The position numbers and the translations under genes were made by a program. A DNA stretch of 64,000 bases. It comes from [Actinomadura] parvosata subsp. kistnae (GTDB lineage: Bacteria; Actinomycetota; Actinomycetes; Streptosporangiales; Streptosporangiaceae). The notes beneath the pieces were generated by a model. The model saw only the letters and a list, made by a program, of their open reading frames with translations. It was not told the origin of the DNA and made no database searches. The stretch lies in NCBI RefSeq assembly GCF_900323885.1, contig NZ_OOHJ01000018.1, positions 1,227,001-1,291,000 of the forward strand, in the 5' to 3' direction. Below are positions 46,392 through 55,072 of this stretch, one piece after another; position 1 is the first letter of the stretch, and each line of letters starts with the position of its first letter.

Positions 46392-48896
46392 GTGCGACCC
46401 TACGCGTGGATGCCGTGGCCGTTGCGGTGGTCGGCCCGGGTGTTGACCGTTGTTCTCGCATTGGCCCTGGTGCTGGCGGGGGTTGTCGTCTACACCGTGC
46501 GGAAGTCGTTCCCGCAGGTGGACGGGACGCTGCGGCTCCCAGGTCTGACGGGTAACGTCGAGATTTATCGGGATAAATCAGGGATCCCCCACATTTATGC
46601 TGATTCTGCGGCGGACCTGTTCATGGCCCAGGGCTTCGTCCACGCCCAAGACCGCTTCTTCGAGATGGACTTCCGCCGCCACCTGACCGCCGGGCGCCTG
46701 TCGGAGCTGTTCGGCGCCTCCACGCTCGACAACGACAAGGCCCTGCGCACCATGGGCTGGCGCAGGGTGGCCGAGCGGGAGCTGCCGGACCTGGCCGAGG
46801 AGACCCAGGGCTACCTCGACGCGTACTCCAAGGGGGTCAACGCCTGGCTCACCGCCAACCCCAACGCCTCCGACCGCAGCCTCGAGTACTCCATCCTCAA
46901 GCTCCAGGGCGGCGGCGGCACGCCGGAGAAGTGGACGCCGGTCGACTCCGTGGCCTGGCTGAAGGCCATGGCGTGGGACCTGCGCTCCAACGTCGAGGAC
47001 GAGATCGACCGCGCCCTGGCGCTGACCAGGCTGCCCAAGGAGCGGGTCGAGCAGCTCTACCCCGGCTACCCGTTCGACCGGCACCTCCCGATCGTCAACG
47101 AGGGCGCCCTCGCGCAGGGCCGCTTCGACCAGCGGGCCGAGCCGCGCCTGCGCGGCAACCGCGCGCTGCGCGACGCCGCCGGCACGCTGGCGGACGTGCC
47201 CAACGCGCTGGGCACCGCCGACCGCGCCGGGCTCGGGTCGAACTCGTGGGTGATCTCCGGCGAGTACACCACCAGCGGCAAGCCGCTCCTGGCCAACGAC
47301 CCGCACCTGTCGGCGCAGCTCCCGTCCGTCTGGTACCAGGCGGGGCTGCACTGCCGCAAGATCACCGAGACGTGCCCGTACGACGTGACCGGGTTCACCT
47401 TCTCCGGCGTGCCCGGCGTGATCATCGGGCAGACCGACAAGATCGCGTGGGGGTTCACCAACCTCGGCCCCGACGTGGCCGACCTCTTCCTTGAGCAGGT
47501 GGACGGCGACACCTACCTCTACAAGGGCTCCCGGCTGCCGCTGGAGACCCGGCAGGAGAAGATCAAGGTGGCCGGCGGCAAGACCGTCACGATCACCGTC
47601 AGGAGCACCCGGCACGGCCCCCTGATCAACGAGGTCATCCCCAGCGCCCGGCCCAGCGGCGAGGCCAACGCGGTGGCGCTGCAGTGGACGGCGCTGACGC
47701 CCGGCAGGACGGTCGACGCGATCTTCGCGCTGAACAAGGCGGGCGACTGGCAGGAGTTCAAGGCCGCCGCGTCCCTGTTCGACGTCCCCGCCCAGAACCT
47801 CATCTACGCCGACACCACCGGAAAGATCGGCTACCAGGCCCCCGGCCGCATCCCCGTGCGCGCGAACGGCGACGGCACCTGGCCCGTGCCCGGCTGGACC
47901 GGCGAGTACGACTGGAACGCCGCCCCCATCCCCTACGACCAGCTCCCCTCGGTCGAGGACCCGGCCGACGGCTTCATCGTCACCGCCAACAACGCCGTCA
48001 TCGCCCCCGACCGCTACAAACCGCTGCTCACCAAGGACTGGTCCTACGGCTACCGCTCCGAACGCATCCGCACCCTGATCAAGGAGGCCATCAGGAAGGG
48101 CCCGATCGACGCCGCCACCATGGAGGAGATCCAGCGCGACAGCTCCAACGGCTTCGCGCAGACGCTCGTCCCCGCCCTGATGGAGGTGGACCTGGCGGGC
48201 CCGTCCGTCCAGGCCAGGGAGCTGCTGAGGTCGTGGGACGGCACGCAGCCGGCCGGCTCGGCGCCCGCCGCGTACTTCAACGCCGTCTGGCGGCACCTGC
48301 TCACGCTGACGTTCGACGACGACCTGCCGGAGGCGGCCCGCCCCACGGGCGGCGACCGCTGGTACGAGGTCGTCAGGCGGCTCCTGGAGACCCCTGACGA
48401 CCCGTTCTGGGACGACGTCACCACGAAGAACGTCACGGAGCGGCGCGACGACATCCTCCGCCAGGCCATGGCCTCGGCCCACCAGGAGCTCGCCGAGCGG
48501 CTCGGCGAGGACGTCAAGGCGTGGCGCTGGGGCGACCTGCACCAGCTCGAACTGGTCAACGGCTCGCTCGGCACGTCCGGCATCGCGCCGGTGGAGGCGC
48601 TGTTCAACCGGGGGCCACTGCCGGTCGGCGGCGGCAAGGACGCGGTGGACGCCACGGGCTGGAACGTCCAGAACGGCTACGCGGTCACGGCCGTGCCGTC
48701 GATGCGGATGGTCGTCGACCTGTCGGACCTGGACAAGTCCCGGTGGATCAACCTCACGGGAGCCTCCGGGCACGCCTTCCACGACAACTACTGGGACCAG
48801 GCCGAGGCGTGGGCGCGGGGGGAGATGCTGCCGATGTACACGAAGCCGGAATCGGTCAAGAAGGCCGCCGTGCACACGCTGAAACTGACTCCCTGA
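46392..48896 (+). CDS. Penicillin acylase family (Ntn) hydrolase
   Basis: Protein of about 834 residues. An N-terminal membrane helix (about residues 12-35) serves as signal anchor. The alpha subunit precedes the autocleavage site; the beta subunit nucleophile is the Ser of G-S-N-S-W-V-I-S-G at about residue 283. The oxyanion Asn region (N-G-Y-A-V-T) is near the C-terminus. The family hydrolyses N-acyl amides, including beta-lactams and acyl-homoserine lactones; the substrate is unknown. GTG 46392 is chosen because AAGGAGG is 5 nt upstream. The ATG at 46377 overlaps that ribosome site and is probably not used. Confidence 0.9.
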   Translation: MRPYAWMPWPLRWSARVLTVVLALALVLAGVVVYTVRKSFPQVDGTLRLPGLTGNVEIYRDKSGIPHIYADSAADLFMAQGFVHAQDRFFEMDFRRHLTAGRLSELFGASTLDNDKALRTMGWRRVAERELPDLAEETQGYLDAYSKGVNAWLTANPNASDRSLEYSILKLQGGGGTPEKWTPVDSVAWLKAMAWDLRSNVEDEIDRALALTRLPKERVEQLYPGYPFDRHLPIVNEGALAQGRFDQRAEPRLRGNRALRDAAGTLADVPNALGTADRAGLGSNSWVISGEYTTSGKPLLANDPHLSAQLPSVWYQAGLHCRKITETCPYDVTGFTFSGVPGVIIGQTDKIAWGFTNLGPDVADLFLEQVDGDTYLYKGSRLPLETRQEKIKVAGGKTVTITVRSTRHGPLINEVIPSARPSGEANAVALQWTALTPGRTVDAIFALNKAGDWQEFKAAASLFDVPAQNLIYADTTGKIGYQAPGRIPVRANGDGTWPVPGWTGEYDWNAAPIPYDQLPSVEDPADGFIVTANNAVIAPDRYKPLLTKDWSYGYRSERIRTLIKEAIRKGPIDAATMEEIQRDSSNGFAQTLVPALMEVDLAGPSVQARELLRSWDGTQPAGSAPAAYFNAVWRHLLTLTFDDDLPEAARPTGGDRWYEVVRRLLETPDDPFWDDVTTKNVTERRDDILRQAMASAHQELAERLGEDVKAWRWGDLHQLELVNGSLGTSGIAPVEALFNRGPLPVGGGKDAVDATGWNVQNGYAVTAVPSMRMVVDLSDLDKSRWINLTGASGHAFHDNYWDQAEAWARGEMLPMYTKPESVKKAAVHTLKLTP

Positions 48897-48933
48897 CTTT
48901 ACGGACGTCCGATATTCGGGGGTTTTTAGGCCG

Positions 48934-49353
48934 TCAAGAGCCCCCGCGTCGCCGCCACCAGAGCCGCTGGTGCGGATAGCCGCCGTCGTCCAGACCGGCC
49001 AGGCGTTCGAAAACGTTGTACGAAGCCTGGTGCCCGCAGACGATCACCGAGCCGAGCATGGCGAGCAGATAGAGCGGCAGCATCGGCAGGCCGAGGCACC
49101 AGGCCCACTGCGTGGCGTGCCGCCCCTCGTGCACGACGAGCCGGTCGTCGAGGGTGTCTCTCCTGGTCAGGACCACGTTTCCGACCGTGAACGCCCCCGC
49201 GATCGGGAAGCGGTAACGGTAGCCGAAGGCCAGGATGAGGCCGTTGGGGCCGGGCACCTTGGAGGCGCCGCCCACGATCGCGATCAGCAGGCCGAGGGGC
49301 GTGGAGAGGTTGACGTAATTCACCGCCCGCCGGAACCGGAAGCGCCTGTTCAT
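48934..49353 (-). CDS. Small membrane protein with HExxH-type motif
   Basis: Protein of 139 residues. Two hydrophobic segments (about 19-36 and 91-110) flank V-V-H-E-G-R-H-A-T-Q-W, an H-E-x-x-H match like zinc metalloproteases. The C-terminus has N-V-F-E-R-L-A-G-L-D-D-G-G-Y, in which the Glu could be a third ligand. Similar short proteins occur in streptomycetes from memory; function is not established. The ATG at 49353 is preferred; upstream extension lacks similarity. It is divergent from the secreted gene at 49429. Confidence 0.65.
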   Translation of the reverse strand: MNRRFRFRRAVNYVNLSTPLGLLIAIVGGASKVPGPNGLILAFGYRYRFPIAGAFTVGNVVLTRRDTLDDRLVVHEGRHATQWAWCLGLPMLPLYLLAMLGSVIVCGHQASYNVFERLAGLDDGGYPHQRLWWRRRGGS

Positions 49354-49428
49354 GCGTCTCAGTCTTGACCAATCTTGACAAGTCGGAATAATGATCCCCG
49401 TCCTGAAATCTCCCACAAGAGCAGGATT

Positions 49429-50349
49429 ATGAGATTCTCCATCCTGGGCGCGCTGCTCGGCACCGTCGCACTGGCAGGAGCCGGCGGAGTCGCGATCACC
49501 CAGACGTCAGCGACCGATTCCCTACGATTCACCGACACTCCTCTCCACGCACAGCAGGCAGCGTTAGCCGGCGACCCCTCGACGTCGCCGCCCTCCACGT
49601 CGCCGTCGCCAACCCCCACCGAGACCACCACCCCGACGGCGACACCGTCCCCTACTGACGGGGACTACACCGCCGAGACCCGGGTGGTCAAGAGAAGAGG
49701 CGTTTCCTACCTCGCCGTCTCGGTCACCTACGAAGGGGCGGCGTTCTTCAACGTCGACCAGCGCGTGTGCAAGAGGAGGACGTGCAAGACCGCGAGCGTC
49801 GACCTCATGGTCGTCGGAGGCGACGCGAACGCCACCACCCGGCTCGGCCGGGGCACGTACAAGAAGAAAGGGCAGGCCGGGGTCAGCATGGCGCCGCTGC
49901 CGACCGTCACCGTCCGCGAGACGGTCACGGTGACCGAACCAGGTCCCACGGTCACCGTCACCGAGCCGGGGCCGACGGTCACGGAGACGTTCACCTGTCA
50001 GCCGTACGTCGAGCCGACGGACACCCTTCCGCCGTCGGGAGTGCCGACGGACACCCTCACCCCGTCCGTGGAGCCCACTCCGACTCCGACTCCGACGCCC
50101 ACCGTCACCGAGACCCCCACCGACACTGTGTCTCCCACCGTGTCTCCCACTGTGTCGCCCACCTTGTCGCCCACGGAAACTCCTACGGACACTCCCTCGG
50201 AGATCCCGACCTGTCCGCCGCCGTCCGAGACTCCGGTGGAGCCACCCACTGACGAGACCCCGACCCCGACCCCGACCGACACGAGCGTTCCCACCGACAC
50301 CGCGACGGCCACGCCGTCGGAGTCGGCGAGCACTCCCGCCGCCCAGTAG
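49429..50349 (+). CDS. Secreted Thr/Pro-rich protein
   Basis: Protein of 306 residues with a signal peptide (residues 1-28). A small domain with two Cys (V-C-K-R-R-T-C-K) follows a Ser/Pro/Thr linker; from about residue 170 the sequence is repetitive, with T-V-T-V-T-E-P-G-P repeats and runs of T-P-T-P-T and V-S-P-T-V-S-P-T. Such tails act as cell-wall-spanning or O-mannosylated spacers. No sortase or binding motif is visible. AGGA lies close to the ATG. The repeats make the opposite strand open as well, but that is a shadow. Confidence 0.75.
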   Translation: MRFSILGALLGTVALAGAGGVAITQTSATDSLRFTDTPLHAQQAALAGDPSTSPPSTSPSPTPTETTTPTATPSPTDGDYTAETRVVKRRGVSYLAVSVTYEGAAFFNVDQRVCKRRTCKTASVDLMVVGGDANATTRLGRGTYKKKGQAGVSMAPLPTVTVRETVTVTEPGPTVTVTEPGPTVTETFTCQPYVEPTDTLPPSGVPTDTLTPSVEPTPTPTPTPTVTETPTDTVSPTVSPTVSPTLSPTETPTDTPSEIPTCPPPSETPVEPPTDETPTPTPTDTSVPTDTATATPSESASTPAAQ

Positions 50350-50399
50350 GGCCGCGACCTCTCACCCGGGCCAGGCCGCGTGCCTGGCCCGGCCCATGC

Positions 50400-50894
50400 T
50401 CACAACGACTTGTAGCGGCCGTCGTGGTAGAGGAGCGGCGCCCCCTCCGACGGCGTGCCCAGCGCCGTCACCCCACCCACCACGATCGAGTGGTCGCCGC
50501 CGTCGTGCACCGCCGTGGTCGCGCACTCCACGGTGGCGATGGCCCCGTCGAACAGCGCCACCCCCGACTCCCCCCGGTGGTGCGGCCACCGGGCGAGCTG
50601 CCCGTTCAACGGCCGCCCCCGGTGGGCGAAGAAGCGCGAGGCGTCCTCCATGGAGGCCGGCAGGATCGACACGCCCCACACGCCGGCTTCGAGCACGGCG
50701 TCGTGGAAGCGCGCCACCTTCTCCGCGCAGAACAGCACGAGCAGCGGGTCGAGGGAGACGGAGGTGAAGGAGTTGATCGTCATCGCGTGATCGACGTCGC
50801 CCAGCCTGGTCGTCACGATCGCGACACCGGTGGCGAAGCGGCCGATGACTCTCCGGTACGTACCCGGATCCACGTGCCGCTCGATGAAATGCAC
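50400..50894 (-). CDS. Flavin reductase-domain protein
   Basis: Protein of 164 residues with the split-barrel flavin-reductase-like fold (HpaC/DIM6 family): F-A-T-G-V-A-I-V-T-T, M-T-I-N-S-F-T-S-V-S-L-D-P-L-L-V and the C-terminal G-x-Y. Members reduce FMN or FAD with NAD(P)H to supply a monooxygenase. No monooxygenase lies adjacent. Transcribed with the downstream direction of DUF6113 and mshB genes (all minus strand), with 9 nt from the upstream DUF6113 stop. Confidence 0.88.
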   Translation of the reverse strand: MHFIERHVDPGTYRRVIGRFATGVAIVTTRLGDVDHAMTINSFTSVSLDPLLVLFCAEKVARFHDAVLEAGVWGVSILPASMEDASRFFAHRGRPLNGQLARWPHHRGESGVALFDGAIATVECATTAVHDGGDHSIVVGGVTALGTPSEGAPLLYHDGRYKSL

Positions 50895-50903
50895 CTAGCT
50901 ACT

Positions 50904-51329
50904 TTATGCCTCTACGTCTGGTTTTTCGGAGGGGTACCCCCGCAAAAGCCACGATCCCCCTCCCGAGGAGGGCGAAAGCAGGTAGGCCGCAACGAGGGCC
51001 AGCAAACCCCCGTACAGGTAGACGTACCCGGGAGGACCGGACGCGATCACCAGGTCCCCCATCCCCAGCTCCAGCGTGAACGGCATCGTCACCAGCAGCC
51101 AGCCGAGCGCCGTCACCATGGCGCCGAGCCTGGCCCGCATCAGCCTGCCCGCCCCCAGGCACACCCCGAACAGCAGCAGCACCCAGACGATCGCGGCCAC
51201 CGGGATCACGCCCACCTGCCACGTGGGATGCGTGAACCCGCCCACGACGGCCATGACGACCCCGAGCACGAACAGCATGCCGTACGCCGCCCCGCCCAGC
51301 GCCGACTCGGCCTGGCTGCGATGTTCCAT
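50904..51329 (-). CDS. DUF6113-like membrane protein
   Basis: Protein of 141 residues with four hydrophobic helices and a short polar C-terminus. It closely follows mshB on the same strand (11-nt gap). The same mshB neighbour occurs in streptomycetes as DUF6113, from memory. Conserved sites: G-x-P-G-Y-V-Y-L-Y-G-G. Function unknown. Confidence 0.7.
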   Translation of the reverse strand: MEHRSQAESALGGAAYGMLFVLGVVMAVVGGFTHPTWQVGVIPVAAIVWVLLLFGVCLGAGRLMRARLGAMVTALGWLLVTMPFTLELGMGDLVIASGPPGYVYLYGGLLALVAAYLLSPSSGGGSWLLRGYPSEKPDVEA

Positions 51330-51340
51330 GTCGAATGAGG

Positions 51341-52246
51341 TTAGTGGATGCCCGCGAAGAGATCGTTCTCGCGGTTGTGCGGCTCACCGAGGCCGCCCGC
51401 GTCCACCGGCGGGCCCGGCACCGGCGCCCCGGGGACGCCGATGGCCAGCGTGTAGTGCTCGACGCCCAGCACCTCCTGGCCGATGTTGTTCGACAGCGCG
51501 TACCAGGGGGGCCGGACCGTGACCTGCGTGGCGTGCGCGCGCAGCGCCTCCACCTTGTTGCCGATCCAGGGGCGGGCGTCGATCTCGGTGGTGATGTCCT
51601 CGTCGGGGCTGCCGAACGGCATGTCGTCGACGTTCTCCACCTGGAACTCGACGTCGGCCTCGCGCAGCGCGTCGGCGCCGCGCCGCAGCACCGAGCGCGC
51701 GACCGCCGTGTGGTAGAACTTCGCGATCTGCCACGGCTCACCCTCGCCGAAGCCCGGCTTCGCCGCCAGCTCGAACGCCCTGCGCGAAACCCGGTGCGCC
51801 TGGATGTGGTCGGGGTGGCCGTAGAAGCCGTTGGCGTCGTAGGTGACGAGGACCTGCGGGCGTACCTCTCGGATGATCTTGACCAGCTCCCCCGCCGCCT
51901 CGTCGAGGTCGGCGCCCCAGAACGCGCGCGGGTGGTCGTTGGAGGCCACGCCCATCATGCCGGAGTCGCGCCAGCGGCCCGGCCCGCCCAGGAAACGGTG
52001 GTCCTCGACGCCGAGCGCCTGGCAGGCCGCGGCCAGCTCGCCCACGCGGTACTGGCCCAGCGCGTCGTCGCGATCGGCGGCCAGGTGCGCGAGATCCGCG
52101 GGGATGATCTCCCCCTCCTCGCCAAGGGTGCAGGTCACCAGCGTGACGTGCGCGCCCTCCGCGACGTACTTCGCCATGGTCGCGCCGGTGCCGATCGACT
52201 CGTCGTCCGGATGTGCGTGCACGAGCAGGAGCCGTCGATCAGTCAT
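51341..52246 (-). CDS. mshB: Mycothiol biosynthesis deacetylase
   Basis: N-acetyl-1-D-myo-inositol-2-amino-2-deoxy-alpha-D-glucopyranoside deacetylase of 301 residues. It releases acetate from GlcNAc-Ins, the second enzymatic stage of mycothiol synthesis, with a zinc in A-H-P-D-D-E and the distal His in Y-G-H-P-D-H. The start at ATG 52246 has TACGCT 7 nt upstream and no ribosome site, indicating a leaderless mRNA. Other mycothiol genes are not in the window. It is divergent from the S9 peptidase gene. Confidence 0.95.
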   Translation of the reverse strand: MTDRRLLLVHAHPDDESIGTGATMAKYVAEGAHVTLVTCTLGEEGEIIPADLAHLAADRDDALGQYRVGELAAACQALGVEDHRFLGGPGRWRDSGMMGVASNDHPRAFWGADLDEAAGELVKIIREVRPQVLVTYDANGFYGHPDHIQAHRVSRRAFELAAKPGFGEGEPWQIAKFYHTAVARSVLRRGADALREADVEFQVENVDDMPFGSPDEDITTEIDARPWIGNKVEALRAHATQVTVRPPWYALSNNIGQEVLGVEHYTLAIGVPGAPVPGPPVDAGGLGEPHNRENDLFAGIH

Positions 52247-52253
52247 GCCCACG

Positions 52254-52259
52254 AGCGTA
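52254..52259 (-). promoter_or_regulatory. Candidate -10 element for leaderless mshB
   Basis: Minus-strand TACGCT ends 7 nt before the ATG at 52246. Confidence 0.4.
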
Positions 52260-52279
52260 GCAATGGCAGGATTGAGGCC

Positions 52280-54376
52280 ATGAGCGAGAGCTTCCCGCGC
52301 CTGTCCGCCCGGACCCGCCGGTTCACCCTGGGGGTCCCCCGCGGCTTCACGATCTCCCCCGACGGCGGGCGGGTGGTGTTCCTGCGCACCAAGTCGGGCA
52401 CCGATCCGGTGACCTGCCTGTGGGAGCTCGACACCGAGACCCACGTCGAGCGGCTGGTGGTCGATCCCCGCACCCTGCACGCCGACGAGGAGGACCTGCC
52501 GCCGGAGGAGCGCGCCAGGCGCGAGCGCAGCCGCGAGGCCGCGGGCGGCGTGGTCGCCTACGCCACCGACGCGGCCGTGCGGCAGGCGTGCTTCGCGCTG
52601 TCCGGCGGGCTCTACGTGGTCGAGCTGGCGAGCGGCCAGACGCGCGCGCTCTCCACGCCGGGCCGGGTCATCGACCCCCGCCTGTCCCCCGACGGGCGAC
52701 ATGTCGCCTACGTCTGCGACGGCGCCCTGCGCGTGCAGGCCCTCGACGGGGGCCACGACCGGGCGCTCGCGCAGCCGGAGTCCGAGACGGTGACGTACGG
52801 GCTGGCCGAGTTCATCGCCGCCGAGGAGATGGACCGCATGCGCGGCTACTGGTGGGCGCCCTCCAGCGACGCCCTCCTCGTCGAGCGCGCCGACGACGCC
52901 CCCGTGCACCTGTGGCACATCGCCGACCCCGCCAACCCCGACCGCCCGCCCGTCGCCCAGCGCTACCCCGCCGCGGGCACCCCCAACGCGCTCACCGAGC
53001 TGTTCGTGCTGGGGCTCGACGGGTCACGCGTGCCGGTGCCGTACGACGAGGAATACCTCGTCACCGCGACTTGGGACTCCCACGCGCTGTCCGTCGTGAC
53101 GCTCACCCGCGACCAGCGGACGATGCGGCTGTTCTCCGTCGACCCCGCCACCGGAGCCACCTCCCTCGTCCGCGAGGACACCGACCCGGCCTGGGTCGAC
53201 ATCGTCGGCGGCGTGCCCGCCCACCTCGACGACGGCTCCCTCGTGTGGGTGGCCGGCTCCGAGGGCGGCCACCGCCTGATCGTCGGCGACCGCGCGGTCA
53301 CCCCGCCCACGCTCCAGGTGCGGGCCGTCCTCGACGTCGACCACGACAGCGTGCTGTTCAGCGCCAGTGGCGACCCCACCGAGATCCACCTGTGGACCTG
53401 GGACGGCCACTCGCTGCTGCCCGTCTCCACCCGGTCCGGGGTGTTCTCCGGCCGGATGTCCGGCGGGGTCGGCGTGCTCACCGAGCAGAGCCTCGACGAC
53501 GAAGGCGTCTCCACCACCGTCGTCCGCCGCGACGGCATGGCCGTGCCCATCCCGTCGTTCGCCGAGCGCCCCGGCCTCGACCTGCGCGTCTCGCTCGGCC
53601 GCTCCGGCCGCCGCGAGCTGGCCACCGCCGTGGTGCTGCCCACCTGGTACGAACCGGGGTCCGGCAAGCTGCCCGTGCTGATGGACCCGTACGGCGGGCC
53701 GCACGCCCAGCGGGTGCTCAACCGGCGCGGCGCCTTCCTGGAGAGCCAGTGGTTCGCCGAGCAGGGCTTCGCCGTCATCGTCGCCGACGGCCGCGGCACC
53801 CCCGGCCGGGGCACCGAGTGGGAGCGCGCCGTCCTCGGCGACCTCGCCACCCCCGCCCTGGAAGACCAGATCGACGCCCTGCACGGGGTGGCCGAGCAGT
53901 ACCCCGACGACCTCGACCTCACCCGGGTCGCCATCCGCGGCTGGTCGTTCGGCGGCTACCTCGCGGCGCTCGCGGTGCTGCGCCGCCCCGACCTGTTCCA
54001 CGCGGCCGTCGCCGGCGCACCGGTGACCGACTGGCGCCTGTACGACACCTGCTACACCGAGCGCTACCTCGGCAACCCCGAGGCGCAGCCGGAGGTGTAC
54101 GAGAAGTCGTCCCTGTTCGCCGACGCCGCCAAGCTGGAGCGCCCGCTGCTCCTCATCCACGGCCTCGCCGACGACAACGTCGTGGCCGCCCACACCCTCC
54201 GCCTGTCCTCGGCCCTGCTCGCAGCCGGGCGGCAGCACAGCGTGCTGCCGTTGTCGGGGGTGACGCACATGACGCCGCAGGAGGTCGTGGCCGAGAACCT
54301 GCTGCTGCTGCAGGTCGACTTCCTGAAGAAGTCACTGGGCGGCGCCACGCCTCCGGGCAGCGGCCCGGCCGTCTAG
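52280..54376 (+). CDS. S9 (prolyl oligopeptidase/DPP IV-like) peptidase
   Basis: Protein of 698 residues, cytosolic. The N-terminal beta-propeller is followed by an alpha/beta hydrolase domain with Ser in G-W-S-F-G-G-Y (about 556), Asp in G-L-A-D-D-N (631-632) and His in G-V-T-H-M-T (663). The E-E-M-D-R-M-R-G-Y-W-W segment is the DPP IV-type dipeptide-binding helix, so dipeptidyl-peptidase activity is likely. The ATG at 52280 is followed by a clean family N-terminus. Confidence 0.93.
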   Translation: MSESFPRLSARTRRFTLGVPRGFTISPDGGRVVFLRTKSGTDPVTCLWELDTETHVERLVVDPRTLHADEEDLPPEERARRERSREAAGGVVAYATDAAVRQACFALSGGLYVVELASGQTRALSTPGRVIDPRLSPDGRHVAYVCDGALRVQALDGGHDRALAQPESETVTYGLAEFIAAEEMDRMRGYWWAPSSDALLVERADDAPVHLWHIADPANPDRPPVAQRYPAAGTPNALTELFVLGLDGSRVPVPYDEEYLVTATWDSHALSVVTLTRDQRTMRLFSVDPATGATSLVREDTDPAWVDIVGGVPAHLDDGSLVWVAGSEGGHRLIVGDRAVTPPTLQVRAVLDVDHDSVLFSASGDPTEIHLWTWDGHSLLPVSTRSGVFSGRMSGGVGVLTEQSLDDEGVSTTVVRRDGMAVPIPSFAERPGLDLRVSLGRSGRRELATAVVLPTWYEPGSGKLPVLMDPYGGPHAQRVLNRRGAFLESQWFAEQGFAVIVADGRGTPGRGTEWERAVLGDLATPALEDQIDALHGVAEQYPDDLDLTRVAIRGWSFGGYLAALAVLRRPDLFHAAVAGAPVTDWRLYDTCYTERYLGNPEAQPEVYEKSSLFADAAKLERPLLLIHGLADDNVVAAHTLRLSSALLAAGRQHSVLPLSGVTHMTPQEVVAENLLLLQVDFLKKSLGGATPPGSGPAV

Positions 54377-54407
54377 CTACGTTTCGACCGAGCTGAAGGC
54401 GAATGCC

Positions 54408-54436
54408 GGCCGGGGAGCTGCCCCAGCTCCCCGGCC
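54408..54436 (+). terminator. Strong hairpin terminator after the S9 peptidase gene
   Basis: Perfect 13-bp inverted repeat (54408-54420 and 54424-54436) with a 3-nt loop, 32 nt past the stop. No T-tract. Confidence 0.8.
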
Positions 54437-54479
54437 CGTCCTGTGCGCGCCTGACCACTGCCTCGTCCGCGAGCGCACG

Positions 54480-54850
54480 ACCACGCCTGCCAGCGAGCGC
54501 GCGACCACCCACCCCGAGCACGCGGCCACCCGCCCACGACCATGTGGCCACCTCACCCAGGTGCACGCGACCACCCCACCCTCGAACACGCGACCACCCC
54601 AGCCGCGAGCACGTGACCACCCGCCCGCGAGCACGTAGCCACCCCGCCCAGGTGCACGCGACCACCCCACCCTCGAACACGCGACCACCCCACCCCGGAG
54701 CACGGCACCACCTCATCCGCGAGCACGCGACCACCCCACCCCGGAGCACGGCACCACCTCATCCGCGAGCACGCGACCACCCCACCCCGGAGCACGGCAC
54801 CACCTCATCCGCGAGCACGCGACCACCCCGGTCCCCAGCGCGCATGACCA
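54480..54850. repeat. Degenerate 23-bp tandem array with a 46-bp higher-order unit
   Basis: Roughly 15 or more units based on a core CGCGACCACCCC. The last part is three 46-bp units at 54680-54725, 54726-54771 and 54772-54817, each built from two related 23-bp halves; left of it, copies are degenerate. Since 23 is not a multiple of 3, frames are not kept between units, so the many open frames here are not genes. Confidence 0.85.
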
Positions 54851-54999
54851 TCCCGCCCGCCAGCACGTAGGCGTCTCGACAGGGCGTCGGCCGGCGTCCA
54901 GGCGTCAGGCAGGCGCCTGGTCGGGCGTGCCCGTGCCGGTCCCGCACCAGCCGTCTCCCACCACACCTCTCTCATCGATCCACCTGATCACCGTCCATC
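54851..54999. other. Non-coding remainder before the TAP-like hydrolase gene
   Basis: GC-rich sequence without supported gene, promoter or repeat that I can identify. Confidence 0.4.
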
Positions 55000-55046
55000 A
55001 AACCGTGGTCTGACCCCGCCCCCCAGAAACCAAACCCTGGTCCGAC
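55000..55046 (+). promoter_or_regulatory. Direct repeats, 32 bp apart, upstream of the hydrolase gene
   Basis: AAACCGTGGTCTGAC (55000-55014) and AAACCCTGGTCCGAC (55032-55046) agree at 13 of 15 positions. The 32-bp spacing is three helical turns, fitting side-by-side binding of a regulator. Confidence 0.45.
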
Positions 55047-55072
55047 GCGATCCACCCGCCCGCTCCGGCATC

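Noticed and set aside
46578..48875. 765-residue antisense frame over the penicillin acylase gene
   Set aside because: No start signal and no recognisable domain; the plus strand has an Ntn nucleophile and clear family sequence.
54403..54870. 155-residue frame through the 23-bp array
   Set aside because: Period not divisible by 3; product is Thr/Pro/Arg low complexity without start signal.
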